Shown here piece by piece: positions 12,801 to 22,537 of a stretch of 64,000 nt of DNA. How positions within the stretch are numbered: position 1 is the first letter of the stretch; every line of letters begins with the position of its first letter. Source of the stretch: Budorcas taxicolor. Lineage: Eukaryota; Chordata; Mammalia; Artiodactyla; Bovidae. Under the pieces are notes generated by a model. The model was given only the letters and a program-made list of their open reading frames with translations, was not told the origin of the DNA and ran no database searches. The stretch is taken from the NCBI RefSeq assembly GCF_023091745.1, contig NC_068910.1:37435272-37499271 (forward strand), given 5' to 3'. The position numbers and the translations under genes are program-made.

Positions 12801-15800
12801 AATGAAAATAGCTAAACGTGTCTGAAAATATGTATGTTTACTGTCATGATGATATTAGACACACTCCACGCACTTCATTTCTCTCCTGCAAGCTCAAATT
12901 TAAGTCTACATGACTTTGGAAAATGGTAACATAAATCTGACTATGTTCAAGTGTTCTTATGTTATTAGAGCTCATTAAAAACAAAAATAACTAAATAATC
13001 ATGTTTTCCTCAACTAATTCTTAAGATTTTATTATGATACAAACATCAATGCTACAGAAACATCAGCTTAGAGATTGTTTTGATAATTAGTGTACACAGG
13101 CTGTGTCCATCGCCTCAAGGGTGGACACTGCTCTCTGTTCCTGTGACGCACCCCAGCGTCTGCTGCACACACGGCTGGTTCTTCTCCCAGCAGCTGAGTT
13201 TTGCTTTTAACATAAACTAGTTTTATTTCTTCCCAACCTGTTGGTGGCAGTTGTTGTGCAATTATAGCTATATAATTTATACAAATATTTTTTGAAGTGG
13301 AAGGAGCTTATAAAACATTTTATTCAAGTATAGTTGATTTACAGTGTTGTGTTCATTTCTGTTATACAGCAAAGTGATTCTGTGGTATATGTATATACGT
13401 TCTTTTTCATATTCTTTTCCATTATGGTTTATGACAGGTTATTGAATATAGTTCCCTGGGCTATATAGTAGAGCCCTGTTGTTCTGCAATTTATGTAAAT
13501 ACTGTGGCAACCAGGAAAATAAGTACAAAATTAAAACTGCTTTAATGAAACACTAGCTTGAGTCCAAAAAATGCTTTCAAATCAGGTTCAGACAATTCTA
13601 ATAGGGAGAAAAGTGCATGACTCTGGAAGGTTTCTGTGCTCAAAGCCCTTGTGAGTATCTTCGGAATCTCTAAAGAGAAACTACAGGTATGCACTGCAGA
13701 CAGATGATGTAATGAAAGCAACTGATGCAAGAAAGACTAATGTCAGCTCTACCTGCAGACCCGACATAAAGACAGTCCCTGCCTCACCAGCAAATGTAAA
13801 ACGAATAAAGGGGCATTTACATATTTTAAGTTAAAATAAAATGTTTAGGATATCTATGTATGTATTTTTATGAGTTCTAGTTTTAATCACCTTTTTTAAA
13901 AATTACTCACTTCAATTATGATAAGTACAAGGGCTTCTTTTGTAATTACAAATAGAGTATTAATCTCCCCTTCCTCTCTACATGTAAGAAATACTCAGGA
14001 ATTTCTAAAGCAGTCCTACAGAGATGCAATGATACATTTCAACTTTTTTATTAATTAAAAAAAAAATTCCATCTGTTCAGAAGATGTCAAAGAAATACAG
14101 ACACAACTTGGACAGGGCAGAAGGCAGCAGTATGCCTTGTGTATGTGAAGAGTCTTAATAAGGCACATCACTATCGCCTGGTCCTACATTACAGAGACAA
14201 GCAAACTGGCCTGAGTTGCAGATGTGCAAGGGGAGAATTGTGGTTTGGTGGGAAGAGCACTGGTTTGGAAGTCGGGGGCCTAGAACTCACCAGCGGTGCC
14301 CACGAGCTGTACAGCTTTGGGCAAACTTCTTATCTCCATTGCACTCAGGTTCCTTTTCTAAAAAAAGAGGGGCCTGCACCACACCCTCTCTAGTCTCTGC
14401 CATCTCACCACTCCCACTGAAGGCAGAGGGCCAGAAGGGCAGGGGACCCAGGGAATTCTCACTCCACGGAGGTCTTTTAAGACAGACATTTTTGTGAAAG
14501 CCGTGGTGGTGGGTCTAAGGAATACTAGGCCCTTTCCCAGTCCCGTCCCCCCTCATCAGTTTGACGCTAATCTCTACTTGAGTCCAGTGCACATCCGTTT
14601 ACTTGCTTTCAGAGTCAAGGCTCTGTTGCCATCTTGTGTTCAAACTAATTTTCCACAATCACAAGTCACTGATGTCAACACCCTCAGAAATATACTTCTC
14701 CCCAAGTCAATTTGCTACTTTCGTTTCTGGAATATAGTACTCACAAATATTCAAAATTTTATAAGCACACAGGTAGGAAGTCCTTTTAAAATGAAACTGT
14801 CAGTAAAATCCACGGCACAAACAGCTTGCTGTCTCAGCACAGGGCCCTCAGAGGGATGCTCACTCATCCATGGAACACTCATGGTCCTAAGTGCAGAACA
14901 CACGGGAGTCGCATCGACTGGCCTGAGCAGCCTGCATCTTGAGGGACAGACAGACAACACGACACTGACGACCTGTGTTCAGCGCGGTGAGAGTTCCCGG
15001 AGTGAGCTCTAGGGAGCACCAGGCGGGGAGCACCGAACCCCCACAGGCTCCGGCACTCCACCCTCCCTGCTCCTATGCTCGCTCAAGCCCCGAAGGGGGG
15101 CTGAGTACACTCATATTTATGAATGCCCACTATGTGGAAACTGCCCTCATGCAGTTCATATTCTTAAATCTTAAAAAAGAAACAAACCACCACCCTCTGA
15201 ACGTCCTTGATTTCAGAAGACATTACCTGTCCAACACAGAGGACTGACAAGATTTTCAACTGCGACTACAGATAAGAGACCAATTCCCTAAGGCTGGGAG
15301 GACCCAGGAATTTGTATCTTTCTAAGACTTCACTAGTGATTCACTGAAACACACAGTGATGAGGACAAATGCTCTGTGGTTTTTTTGGAGGTCTGCAAGT
15401 GAACTGCATTTTTTAAAATGAGGTGTTCCTTAAGGAATACCTTAAGGAGTGAGGTATTCGTTCCTCACTAAGGAGTGAGGTATTCGTTCCTCACTAAGGA
15501 GTGAGGTATTCGTTCCTCACTAAGGAGTGAGGTATTCGTTCCTCACTAAGGAGTGAGGTATTCGTTCCTCACTAAGGAGTGAGGTATTCGTTCCTCACTA
15601 AGGAGTGAGGTATTCGTTCCTCACTAAGGAGTGAGGTATTCGTTCCTCACTAAGGAGTGAGGTATTCGTTCCTCACTAAGGAGTGAGGTGTTCCTGTAAA
15701 GTGCTCAATAGAACACTCAGAGCATTTCTAAACTGTATAGGGCACAGGGGTGACAAGCACTTCCTGACCACTTAGTAAACGTACGATCCACTGCAGTGAG

Positions 15801-18800
15801 AGAGCATTTGTGGCGGAGATGGGCACGCAGGGTATGTGGTCTCCCACACCCAGACGGAGCGGGTGGCAAGCGTGACCAGCACAGCTCTTGTGGCACCCGA
15901 TGATGCACACAGCTCACCAGCCCTGACTTCCCACCCTTCCCAATTTGAAGAGATGTCTTCAATCCCAAAGAAGCCCTGTCCCAAATGACACTGCCTGTGG
16001 GGGTTACATCACTGCTCCAAAACCTAGAGGGGCATCAGAGTCACCTGGACATCATCAGAAAAGATGCTGCGGCCTCCTCCCCGACTGGTCACTCTCTAGG
16101 GATGGGAGGAAGGGCAGGAAGGCAAGTGTCTGTGGTTTTACTGCCCAGGTCACTGTGATGCCCAGCAAAGTTAGAAACCCCAGACTGTACTTTCAAAGGG
16201 AAAAGAACAACTAGGTACAAGCTATAAAACGTGAACGTCAGCAAAGCAGACAAAATATAAGAAAAGTACTTCATTTTACGATGTTTGAGGAGTTTTAAGA
16301 TAGACAGACAATGTTTCTTACCCGTCTGACTGTGTCCTGATCTCAAGGACTTTGAATCTCTGTCTTCCAATTGCTTTCACTTTCACAACCTCGATTCCAA
16401 AATCTTGTTCTTCTCGGTAGGCATATATCTCTGCTGTTGTTCCAAATTGTGCTTCCCTTTCCTGTACATTACTTCCAAGGTAAATTTTAAAAAGGAAACA
16501 GTTTTAAACATTTAATTTTCAAATATGCAAAGTTGACAAAAGCAATATACATGGGAAAACAATTTACAGCAATCATTCTCATTGCAAAGCTATTTTATTT
16601 TTTTTAGAATCACATGGGGAACTGAGATATATAAAGAGGGCTTCAGGAAGTACAATTAGAGCCCACTAGCGGAAGAACAGATTTCTAGTCATTGAAAATA
16701 ACCCACAGCTGACAGGGGTTAAACTGTCATTTCCCAAACTAAACATTCTTTTATTCAGCAGATCATCCTTTCTGCCGCTTATCAGCAGCTCTGTACTGGG
16801 TTGAGGGGGGAGGGGAGTGGGGACTTCCTGTATCAATTTCCTGCCCGCAGCACTGATTTCCTCTAGTTCTCATGGGACACTTGACATTTAGCTTCAACTT
16901 ACCACTTGTCTACAAGAGGACAACTTGGGAATTTTGAGAGACAGAAAATAACTAGTCACTCCTTCGTAAAAACCATCCTTTACAAACAGTGTAAAAGCCG
17001 TCTTTTTCTTGAAGACAGCTCTTGAAAATAAGGTTCTAGAACTGTTCTTCATTATGTATTAATGATTTTAAAACTTTCACATACCAGAAAGTTAACTGTG
17101 TGTGAAAGTTAAAGCTTGACTTAGACGGTAATGATCACAGCAAAATACTCCAACTTCCACTTCCAAGCTTTTTATGGAAGTGTTTCACTTCACAGCCTTG
17201 TCCCAACTTCTACGCAGGCAAAATAGTAGTCAGTTTTGCCTTTAAAACAACCTCTCCTGTGAGTGCACAACAGAGTATTAAAGTCAGTTCACTCTGAGAT
17301 TTTACCTGTACGCAAGCACTGCAAAGGTTCTGTCCTTCTGAATTAAATTCCGCACCATACTGACTTCTTGAGGACTGAAGAGCTGGAGAGGCAAGGTCTG
17401 CCCGGGGATCAGGGTCATCACCACCTGCGGCAGCACCGGGATCACTGGGCAGCTGTCGTCGTCGTGCAGAGTCCTGCCGTGGAACTCCTCCATGTCGGAG
17501 CCCAGGTACTGCAGAGGGCACACACAGGCTCAGTCGTTACAGACAGGCCACGGGACACAAGCTCAACAGACTAATGTGCAAACTGACAAGCACATGTGGA
17601 CGGCACACCTATCCAAATAATACACCTGCCGTATCAGCGTCCCACAGGACAATCTGACTCCTGGAAGGAGAATTCTCAATTCCTTGTGAATAATCTCTCA
17701 TATTCAAATTAAAGAGCATTTTTTAAACTCAAAATATTTGATTTTGACTAAGCTCGACACCTCTATGTCTGAAAAGCATAAATGACAAGTATAAAATGCT
17801 AGTTTGTTAAATAACACCCTGGAACCCTGCGGTACAGAGAATAAGCAGTACTTTAATAGCTCTATCACTGGCCAAGATATGAGGAGGGTGCCAAGTGTGC
17901 AAAGAATTACTTGTAATAGACAAAGTACCAAACTGCTTAAAAGTTATAGCTTAACACTATTTATCAGTTGGCAAGAAGCCCACATCCTCATCCACGATTT
18001 CAAGCTTGAGGTAATATCAGGTAATGCTAAAAGCAGTCATTCATTTTCAAGAACTTTTATCTACAGTTAAATGTACGCATCTCTCATACTGGATCTAATA
18101 CAAAGTTACATACTGTATGTGATGTCGGCAAACTAGTGTCAAAATTTATGATGTTTGGTTTCTTGGGTTCTTTGATGTCCTGGTCTTCAACTTCCATTTC
18201 AATTTCATCTTCTTCCTCTTCCTCTGCTGCAAAAGTACAGTATTATAAGCAAAAAAAAACAAACAGAGGGAAGGAGACGTAAAAGCTATGTTCCCGTTCA
18301 AATACATAGTTCCTTCTTAGGGATTCCAGGCCCGTGGGAAGAGGAGCTCTTATGAACACCATCCACACTTGGGAATCTCGACAGGACTGTGAAGAGGCAG
18401 CCAGAGGGGGGTCTAGGCTGGGTCTGCCTCTAACTACTTCTCTTAAATCAATGTTTAAGTTTAGAATAGTTTAAGACTTACAGAAAATTTGCAAAGATGG
18501 TAGAGAGTTCCTTATACCTCACACCTGTTTCTCAATAGGTAACATCTTAATTACTGTGGCACACTTGCCATAACCAAGGAATCAGTGTTGGCATAGCACC
18601 ATTAACTAAACACATTTCATTTGGGTTTCCTGAGTTGTTATCTACGATGCTACTTCTGTTCCAGGACCCTGCCCACGACACCACGTTACATCTAGTCGTC
18701 AGGTCTCCTTAGCCTCCTCTGGGCTGGGAGGGTCTCTCAGACGTTCCTTGTTTTTGATGGCCTTGACAGTTTTGCGGACTACTGGTCAGGTGCTTTGTAG

Positions 18801-21711
18801 AATGTCCCTCAAGTCGGAATATTCTTGGGGAGGAAGCCCAGGGAGGTGAAGAGCCATTTTCATCACGTCTCATCAAGGGGACACACTGCTGACGTGACTT
18901 AGAACTGCTGAAGCTGACCTGGATCACTGGTCAGGCTTCTCCGCTGGAAAGCTCCTTTCCCCCTCTTTTCCACACTGTACTCTTGGGAAGCAAACCACAA
19001 GGCACAACCCACATCTAAGGGGTAGGCAGGGATTGTGTCCCTTCCTTGAAGGGTAACTACCTGCATAAATTATTTGAAGTTCTTCTGCACAGGAGATGTA
19101 TCTCTTCTCCCTCACTAGGAACCAGTTCTGACACAGCAGACAATTCACCCCACATGACGAAATCTTAGTTTACTCATTTGAAAAATGACAATGAACAAGA
19201 CAGTCTCTATAAAGTTTTTTCAAGCATTTAGAGTTTCTAGAGAAGACAGAAAGGAAGGAAAGAGGAAAGGGCTAAAAAGCAAGCAAGCGCCTAAATAAAC
19301 TTCCAAATAGATAAAATGGCTTTGCAAAACAGTTACTTTCTGCTGTGCATATCATTATTTAAATCTAACCACCTCCAGCTAGGTTCCTGACAAGAAAATA
19401 TAAATGTTTTTCAATATGGCAACTGCTTTGGACTTTCTATTAATTCTTACAAAGTCCTTAGATACAAGGCTTTGCCAAAGAGAACAACCTAATTATTTCA
19501 ACTTAAATTCAAATGTCCAGTGACTTAACACTGCATACAAAATTTTCCTAAGAACAAAAAAATTCAATGAGACCAAGAGATAACAAAGAAAAATCTAAAC
19601 CGATGACAGAAATATACTGCGTCTACCTCCCTGCATTCACAATTCTGACAGCATGGCTTTCATTACGCACTTTTGACACTTCACTGCCCCATTATGCACT
19701 CTATTATGCAAGGTTTTAAAGGTCAACTTTTAGCTCAAAAGCTAGAACTCTTTAATTTTTAAATTTACATTTTAACTATTCTGACTTAATCTCAAAATGA
19801 TTTCCTTCATATAAACTAGCCTTTCTTCCATATATGGCTGAAACCCACTTCCCCCTACTTGGCTATTTATGTATTATTTCATTTTATGTTTTTTTTTTTT
19901 TTTTTTGGCAGGGACAGATTCTTCAAATCTTAAATATTAAGCAACTACTTAAGCACTTAAAGGGAATTACTCTTCCAAACAACTCATACTCCATGGAAGT
20001 ATGGACAAATGAATGTTTCTAAAAATAAGTCATATCTGATTTGCAGGAGCATGACTATGATATTGACAATCTCTCTGAGTCCCTTGCGCTCTCCATTTTT
20101 TTCAACAAAACACACCGTTCAGAGCTACCAGGGTGAAGCGTGATGACTCATCTCATGCAGGAGCACCATGTGGATACCAACAGAACATCAGCATCTTCCC
20201 TAACACACTGGATTTGGCACGGACAGAGTTGGGCTGATGTCTCTGAAAAAACAGCTCAGCTCTTTGACCAAATTCAGTTCAGCTAGGTTGCTTCCAGATG
20301 GACCACTGACTCTGATTCTAATATATTTTCATGGAAAAGGTCCTTTCCATACAGCTGGGGCACGCCTTCAGTCTCCTCCTCCTCTGGCCCACACCCCTCC
20401 CAGTGGGCAAAGTCATCTTCCAAGCACAGCTTCCCTTAGGTCTCAAGTCCATAACTGCTTCTCTCCAATCCATGGAACAAACTCACGATCCCACTGGCGA
20501 GAGATGCAAGCTTTCCAACACTCCAACCCAACCTACCTTCCAGGCCTTATCTTCTGCAAGCCAATCCTAGGTCATAATGCTTTTGGATGTCTGTAGTACA
20601 ACACAGGGCTTTTCCCCAGTCCTTCTCAGCCATAATCAATCCCTCCCTCTGACAATTTACTTATCTGGCCTACATCAATGGCCTTCTGCTAGTTATATTT
20701 TCAGGAACCATATATACATGATAAACTTCTCCAAGTATCAGACTGTGCATTATACCTCTTTTTACCTTCAGGATACATAACACACTTCCTGCACACAGTG
20801 AAGTGACTCCGCTAATAGTCTCAGTTTGGCTGAGAAACCTCTTGCAAGGCAACTCTTGTCTACAGCATTCCATGACAAAACTGTACAATTATTCCGGACT
20901 TCTTTTCTGCCCACTATTCCAACATGAGGCCAAGGTCTAAATTTTCGCTAAACATAAAGGAAAGAGAATCCTGATTTTAATATCCCAGTTCTAAGTATCT
21001 AAAATTAGGTGTATTTTAACAGGTACTTGTACCACGTCCTTACAAGCCTAAGAACAGACCAAACACCGGCGCAGCACTGGGTGGTTAAGAGACACCAGCT
21101 ATGCAGACAGACAGATCTGACTAGGACTCCTGGCCCTGCAACTGTGTGACCTTAGACAAGTCCCACACTAACCTGCCAATTCATTTCTCACCCACCAAGT
21201 CAGGACTACACAGTGACATGGGGAGGATAAAATGGAAAAATGCACGCAAAACGCCTGGGGCAGGGCCAGTGACACGGGAACACTTAATAAATTAGCTGTC
21301 ACTCTTATGGTGGGGGGGATGAACTCCCAGAAAAGTCTGGGATGCTGGGCGGCCCCAGTCTCCCTCTTTCCCCACCCAGTTTCACGCCATTTCCTTGGAG
21401 CCAAGTTCTGGGCACACAGAGGATGGAGAGCACGGAGTCCCTGCCTTTGGGGACAGCCTCCTCCCTCCCCAAACCCTCGTCCGCATACTAGGGGAAGCCG
21501 AGATGCAGCAAGAACCACCACGGTCCCGGGCCCGCGGCCCCGAACAGGTTCTGCACCACCCGCCCGCCTCCCCGGCCCCGCCGCGCCACTTGCGCCTCTG
21601 GCCTCGCCTCCTCTCGCTGCCAGGAACAGGCCCCAGACGATTACCGGGAAGGAGCGGCAGGTGATTGCCCATGTTGTGCGCAGCGTCCTCCGGGTCTCCC
21701 TCGCCGGCCAT
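644..21711 (-). CDS. CRBN: CRBN (cereblon), complete 11-exon coding region, span of whole CDS
   Basis: Substrate receptor of the CUL4-DDB1-RBX1 E3 ubiquitin ligase and the target of thalidomide-type drugs. Joined exons (minus strand, 5' to 3'): 21711-21645, 18226-18114, 17508-17306, 16471-16322, 11872-11713, 5524-5462, 4401-4317, 3726-3611, 3296-3232, 2327-2196, 824-644. They total 1,335 bases with no internal stop, giving 444 residues against 442 in human; the extra two are in the acidic N-terminal stretch. Family knowledge places a Lon-like substrate/DDB1-binding domain at about residues 83-321 and the CULT (thalidomide-binding) domain at about 320-428. Visible in the sequence are the zinc cysteines Cys325/Cys328 and Cys393/Cys396 and the tri-tryptophan cage Trp382, Trp388, Trp402. 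Ile390 replaces human Val388. All ten introns are GT-AG. Identification rests on near-identity to cereblon over the whole length. Confidence 0.97.
825..2195 (-). other. CRBN: CRBN intron 10
   Basis: 1,371 bases between exon 10 and exon 11, AT-rich. It contains one DNA transposon remnant with terminal inverted repeats (about 1716-1899). No other structure recognised. Confidence 0.9.
1716..1899. mobile_element. Non-autonomous Tigger-like DNA transposon with TIRs and TA duplication
   Basis: A left end CAGTGGACCCTTGAA at 1716-1730 is mirrored by TTCAAGGGTCAACTC at 1885-1899. The element is flanked by TA dinucleotides (1714-1715 and 1900-1901), as expected for the Tc1/mariner superfamily. The ends resemble the Tigger-type CAGTTGACCC terminus. 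At 184 bases it has no transposase. It is an internal-deletion derivative lying in CRBN intron 10. Confidence 0.7.
2196..2327 (-). CDS. CRBN: CRBN coding exon 10 (thalidomide-binding domain)
   Basis: 132 bases, acceptor TTCTGTTCTAG/TTTATC and donor TTTCCTGG/GTAATG. Encodes the CULT-domain core including [20 protein letters not shown] and STDHSWFPG, with the ligand-contacting Asn, both His residues and Trp382. Human has Glu where this has Asp just before the ligand-binding His (His380 here). Phases are such that removing only this exon (132 = 44 codons) keeps frame but deletes most of the drug pocket; an exon-10-lacking isoform is known for human CRBN. Confidence 0.97.
2471..2660 (+). mobile_element. 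Bov-tA SINE in CRBN intron 9
   Basis: Starts with the tRNA-Glu-derived head GGCTTCCCCTGTGGCTCAG, followed by the Bov-A body (GATCCCCTGGAGAAGG and CCATGGGGTCGCAAAGAGTC). Antisense to CRBN. Short open frames across it are shadows. Confidence 0.93.
3232..3296 (-). CDS. CRBN: CRBN coding exon 9 (first zinc-binding CxxC)
   Basis: 65 bases, acceptor AATATTTTAG/TGTACA and donor TTCAG/GTGAGC. Encodes [20 protein letters not shown] and Phe, plus two bases of a Ser codon. It carries Cys325 and Cys328, half of the structural zinc site of the CULT domain (human Cys323 and Cys326). Confidence 0.96.
3611..3726 (-). CDS. CRBN: CRBN coding exon 8 (end of Lon-like domain)
   Basis: 116 bases, acceptor CTGTCTCTCAG/ATTTTT and donor AATAAA/GTGAGT. 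Encodes [20 protein letters not shown] and then LKIGSAIQRLRCELDIMNK, a nearly invariant part of cereblon that closes the Lon-like domain. The open frame continues past the donor into the intron without relation to the protein. Confidence 0.97.
4317..4401 (-). CDS. CRBN: CRBN coding exon 7
   Basis: 85 bases encoding [20 protein letters not shown] and then DSLPSNPI, ending with the first base of an Asp codon; donor CCAATAG/GTATGA. The acceptor AAACAAG/GAAACC has an unusually weak polypyrimidine tract (only short CTC and TTTC runs in the preceding 25 bases). Family identity of the protein sequence makes the exon certain despite this. Confidence 0.95.
5462..5524 (-). CDS. CRBN: CRBN coding exon 6 (21 codons)
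   Basis: A 63-base, phase-0 exon with strong signals: acceptor TTCTTTTCAG/AGAAAG and donor GATGCT/GTAAGT. Encodes [20 protein letters not shown] plus Ala, identical to the known cereblon segment of the DDB1-contacting region. Its length is divisible by three, so skipping it would keep the reading frame. Confidence 0.97.
9392..9580 (+). mobile_element. CHR-type tRNA-Glu SINE
   Basis: The head ACATCCCTGGTGGTGCAG is followed by a B-box-like GGGTTCGAGCC and the typical CHR tail (ACCCAGTACAGCTAAAGAAA, then A-rich). It is flanked by an imperfect 10-base duplication, G(C/T)ATCTGTAT, at 9382-9391 and 9581-9590. Lies in CRBN intron 5. Confidence 0.8.
9655..9817 (-). mobile_element. Bov-tA SINE, 3' body half, interrupted by BovB
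   Basis: Reverse-complement Bov-tA from the body end (TTTAGTCGCT) through CCAGGCAAGAACACTGGAG up to the CCCCTGCATCT point in the tRNA part. The missing head continues at about 10895-10940, beyond the BovB insertion. Confidence 0.85.
9818..10894 (+). mobile_element. BovB LINE (RTE clade), 5'-truncated, about 1.08 kb
   Basis: Reverse-transcriptase-derived sequence in sense orientation. The YADDTT-type catalytic motif region is near 10122-10136, followed by GCESWTIKKAEHRRIDAFEL and RMRWLDGITDSMD. It ends in the BovB 3' terminus (GACACGACTGAGCGATTAAC). The frame is broken: a stop at about 10224 splits the two open pieces (10011-10226 and 10239-10838). It is a dead copy, inserted within a Bov-tA and transcribed antisense within CRBN intron 5. 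Confidence 0.95.
10895..10940 (-). mobile_element. Bov-tA SINE, tRNA-head half, beyond the BovB insertion
   Basis: Reverse-complement head: CCTGCACTGG, then GCAGATTCTTTACCGCTGAG, the continuation of the SINE left at 9817. CCCCTGCATCT (9807-9817) and CTCCTGCACT (10895-10904) look like the target duplication. Confidence 0.8.
11713..11872 (-). CDS. CRBN: CRBN coding exon 5 (Lon-like domain, DDB1-binding side)
   Basis: 160 bases, acceptor TTCTAG/AATCCAG and donor CAGAAG/GTGAGA. Encodes [20 protein letters not shown] through SWEDQCSYKWWQKYQK. The Trp in SWEDQ stands where I recall Arg in human; the remaining residues match closely. In the cereblon structure the region after this exon supplies the helices that contact DDB1. 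Confidence 0.96.
13317..13495 (-). mobile_element. L1 3'-end fragment
   Basis: Reverse complement of the artiodactyl L1 3' end: TTTATTCAAGTATAGTTGAT, then ACAGCAAAGTGATTCTG and GAATATAGTTCCCTGGGC. No coding remains. Confidence 0.8.
14240..14385 (+). mobile_element. MIR SINE
   Basis: The MIR core is recognisable: GGGAAGAGCACTGGTTTGGA, then AGCTGTACAGCTTTGGGCAA and CACTCAGGTTCCTTTTCTAA. Ancient and divergent. Confidence 0.75.
15451..15694. repeat. 26-bp minisatellite, nine identical units plus partial copies
   Basis: The 26-base unit (begins GAGGTATTCG, ends AAGGAGT) starts at 15451, 15477, 15503, 15529, 15555, 15581, 15607, 15633 and 15659. All nine appear identical. A diverged partial copy starts at 15685, and related half-units precede the array (TTCCTTAAGGAA palindrome at 15426-15437). 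Each unit holds two complementary 7-base arms, AGTGAGG and CCTCACT, separated alternately by 8 and 4 bases. In CRBN intron 4. Confidence 0.98.
16322..16471 (-). CDS. CRBN: CRBN coding exon 4 (Lon-like domain)
   Basis: 150 bases, acceptor CCTTGGAAG/TAATGT and donor GACGG/GTAAGA. Encodes NVQEREAQFGTTAEIYAYRE followed by QDFGIEVVKVKAIGRQRFKV and the SDG junction. Conservative changes relative to human (Val for Ile, Ile for Leu) fit an active orthologue. The acceptor polypyrimidine tract is modest. Confidence 0.95.
16472..17305 (-). other. CRBN: CRBN intron 3
   Basis: 834 bases with no recognisable repeat or RNA gene. A short G-rich stretch lies at about 16801-16822. Confidence 0.85.
17306..17508 (-). 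CDS. CRBN: CRBN coding exon 3 (start of Lon-like domain)
   Basis: 203 bases, acceptor CCTCTGCAG/TACCTG and donor TACAG/GTAAAA. Encodes YLGSDMEEFHGRTLHDDDSC and continues through VIPVLPQVVMTLIPGQTLPL to the FAVLAYR-like end; the last codon, Ser, is split across the junction. This is the beginning of the Lon N-terminal-like beta-rich domain. Human has Ala where this has Ser before DMEEF. Confidence 0.96.
18114..18226 (-). CDS. CRBN: CRBN coding exon 2 (acidic N-terminal region)
   Basis: 113 bases, acceptor TTTTGCAG/CAGAGG and donor CATACA/GTATGT. Encodes a Glu-rich stretch followed by a segment containing EVEDQDIKEPKKPNIINFDT, the disordered N-terminus of cereblon. The acidic run is two residues longer than in human and accounts for the 444 versus 442 length. 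A second AG three bases further in (GCAGCAG) could act as a NAGNAG alternative acceptor, removing one residue. Confidence 0.95.
18465..18920 (+). mobile_element. Old L1 3'-region fragment
   Basis: Matches by memory a mammalian-wide L1 3' region: CAGGTCTCCTTAGCCTCCTC, then CCTTGTTTTTGATGGCCTTG and TAGAATGTCCCTCAAGTCGG. Subfamily not assigned. Confidence 0.6.
21079..21300 (+). mobile_element. MIR SINE close to the CRBN promoter
   Basis: Nearly full-length MIR: GTGGTTAAGAGACACCAGC, CTGTGTGACCTTAGACAAGT, and a 3' part with GGGAGGATAAAATGG and ACACTTAATAAATTAGCTG. It lies in intron 1, about 345 bases inside the gene from exon 1. Confidence 0.85.
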
Positions 21712-21960
21712 GTCTGTTTACCCGCAAAGGAGCCTGGGACAGGGCGGCGCCCAGGCCGCCGGGGGAGAGCCGGTGCAGTGCCGCTGTCGCTGCGCCCCGG
21801 GCCACAGCTCCCCCTTGCGGCGCCCGCGGGGAGGACAGCGCAGTGGCCGGCCGGGACCGGCACCGCGGGCAGGAGGGCCGGCACCGCGGGACTAAGCGCT
21901 GTGTCAGCCGCCCTTCGCGCTCGCTGCGCTTGGTACAGAGCCCTCGCCTGTCCCCCGTCC
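21390..21960 (-). promoter_or_regulatory. CRBN: CpG island and TATA-less promoter of CRBN
   Basis: About 570 bases of GC-rich, CpG-dense DNA in an otherwise AT-rich region, covering exon 1 and extending on both sides. No TATA box is visible upstream of the ATG. A GC-box-like GGGCGGCGCC lies about 35 bases upstream of the start codon. The 5' UTR is probably short, as in human CRBN. CpG islands often fire in both directions, but no opposite-strand gene is recognisable. Confidence 0.85.
21645..21711 (-). CDS. CRBN: CRBN coding exon 1 (start codon)
   Basis: Encodes the first 22 residues, beginning MAGEGDPEDAAHNMGNHLPL, plus the first base of codon 23. The ATG at 21711-21709 matches the known mammalian cereblon N-terminus (human has Gln-Gln where this has Pro-Glu at residues 7-8). 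A second in-frame ATG at codon 14 could act as an alternative start. The donor is CCCG/GTAATC at 21645/21644. The exon lies in the CpG island. Larger open frames here on both strands reflect GC richness and are not used. Confidence 0.95.
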
Positions 21961-22537
21961 CTGGTAGGACATTTCACACACGGGGAAACAGGCTCAGATT
22001 CTTCAGTCTCCACCTTGCTCTTGACAAGGGAGACGGGAAGCAAATAGGAACCCGTTTATACAGCCTTAGCTCCAATTCTTCAAATAAAAACTGTATACAT
22101 GAAGACTGGGAAAATGCATCAGTTATTCCGAAGACGGCTGGGTTATACCTTAGTTTCTTTACAACAATCAAAAGTAGTTTTCATATATCTTTTCCAAAAT
22201 TAATAAGCATTGGTCTGAAACAAATACTAGAAGTGATAAGAGAACAGAGAAAGGCCTATGATTGGCAAGTGAGATTGTCAATATAAAATAGCTTACTCGT
22301 GATTCAACTAAAATGAGTCATTGTGCTACAAGAGAAATGAAAAAGGGGGTTTTCCTAATAACCAAGGGAAGAGTGAATGGCAAAACAGGCCTGTAAGAGT
22401 TAAGCTGCCCTAGTTCTACTTTACCTTTTACTATTCACAGTACATGTACCTAGACTTGCCCTTCACAAAAGAATTCCACAGTCACTCTCTGAGTCTGTGT
22501 GAATCATATACTCCACCGAATCACCTGGCGTTCATTT

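Larger units (their letters stand above)
11873..16321 (-). other. CRBN: CRBN intron 4 (4.4 kb)
   Basis: Contains an L1 3' fragment (about 13317-13495), a MIR (about 14240-14385), the 26-bp minisatellite (15451-15694) and possible MER5-like sequence near 15985-16080. The 11873-13300 part is AT-rich with no recognisable feature. Confidence 0.85.
18227..21644 (-). other. CRBN: CRBN intron 1 (3.4 kb)
   Basis: Contains an old L1 3' fragment (about 18465-18920), a run of 18 T (19889-19906) and a MIR near exon 1 (about 21079-21300). The remainder, about 18920-21070, shows no gene or recognised repeat. Confidence 0.85.

Noticed and set aside
15451..15694. CRISPR array (regular 26-base repeats)
   Set aside because: The repeats are directly adjacent with no unique spacers, and the host is a mammal; it is a minisatellite.
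21168..22047. Long overlapping open frames on both strands (291 and 271 codons) at the CpG island
   Set aside because: GC-rich DNA lacks stop codons on all frames. The real product of this region is the 22-codon first exon of CRBN, supported by protein identity and a donor site.
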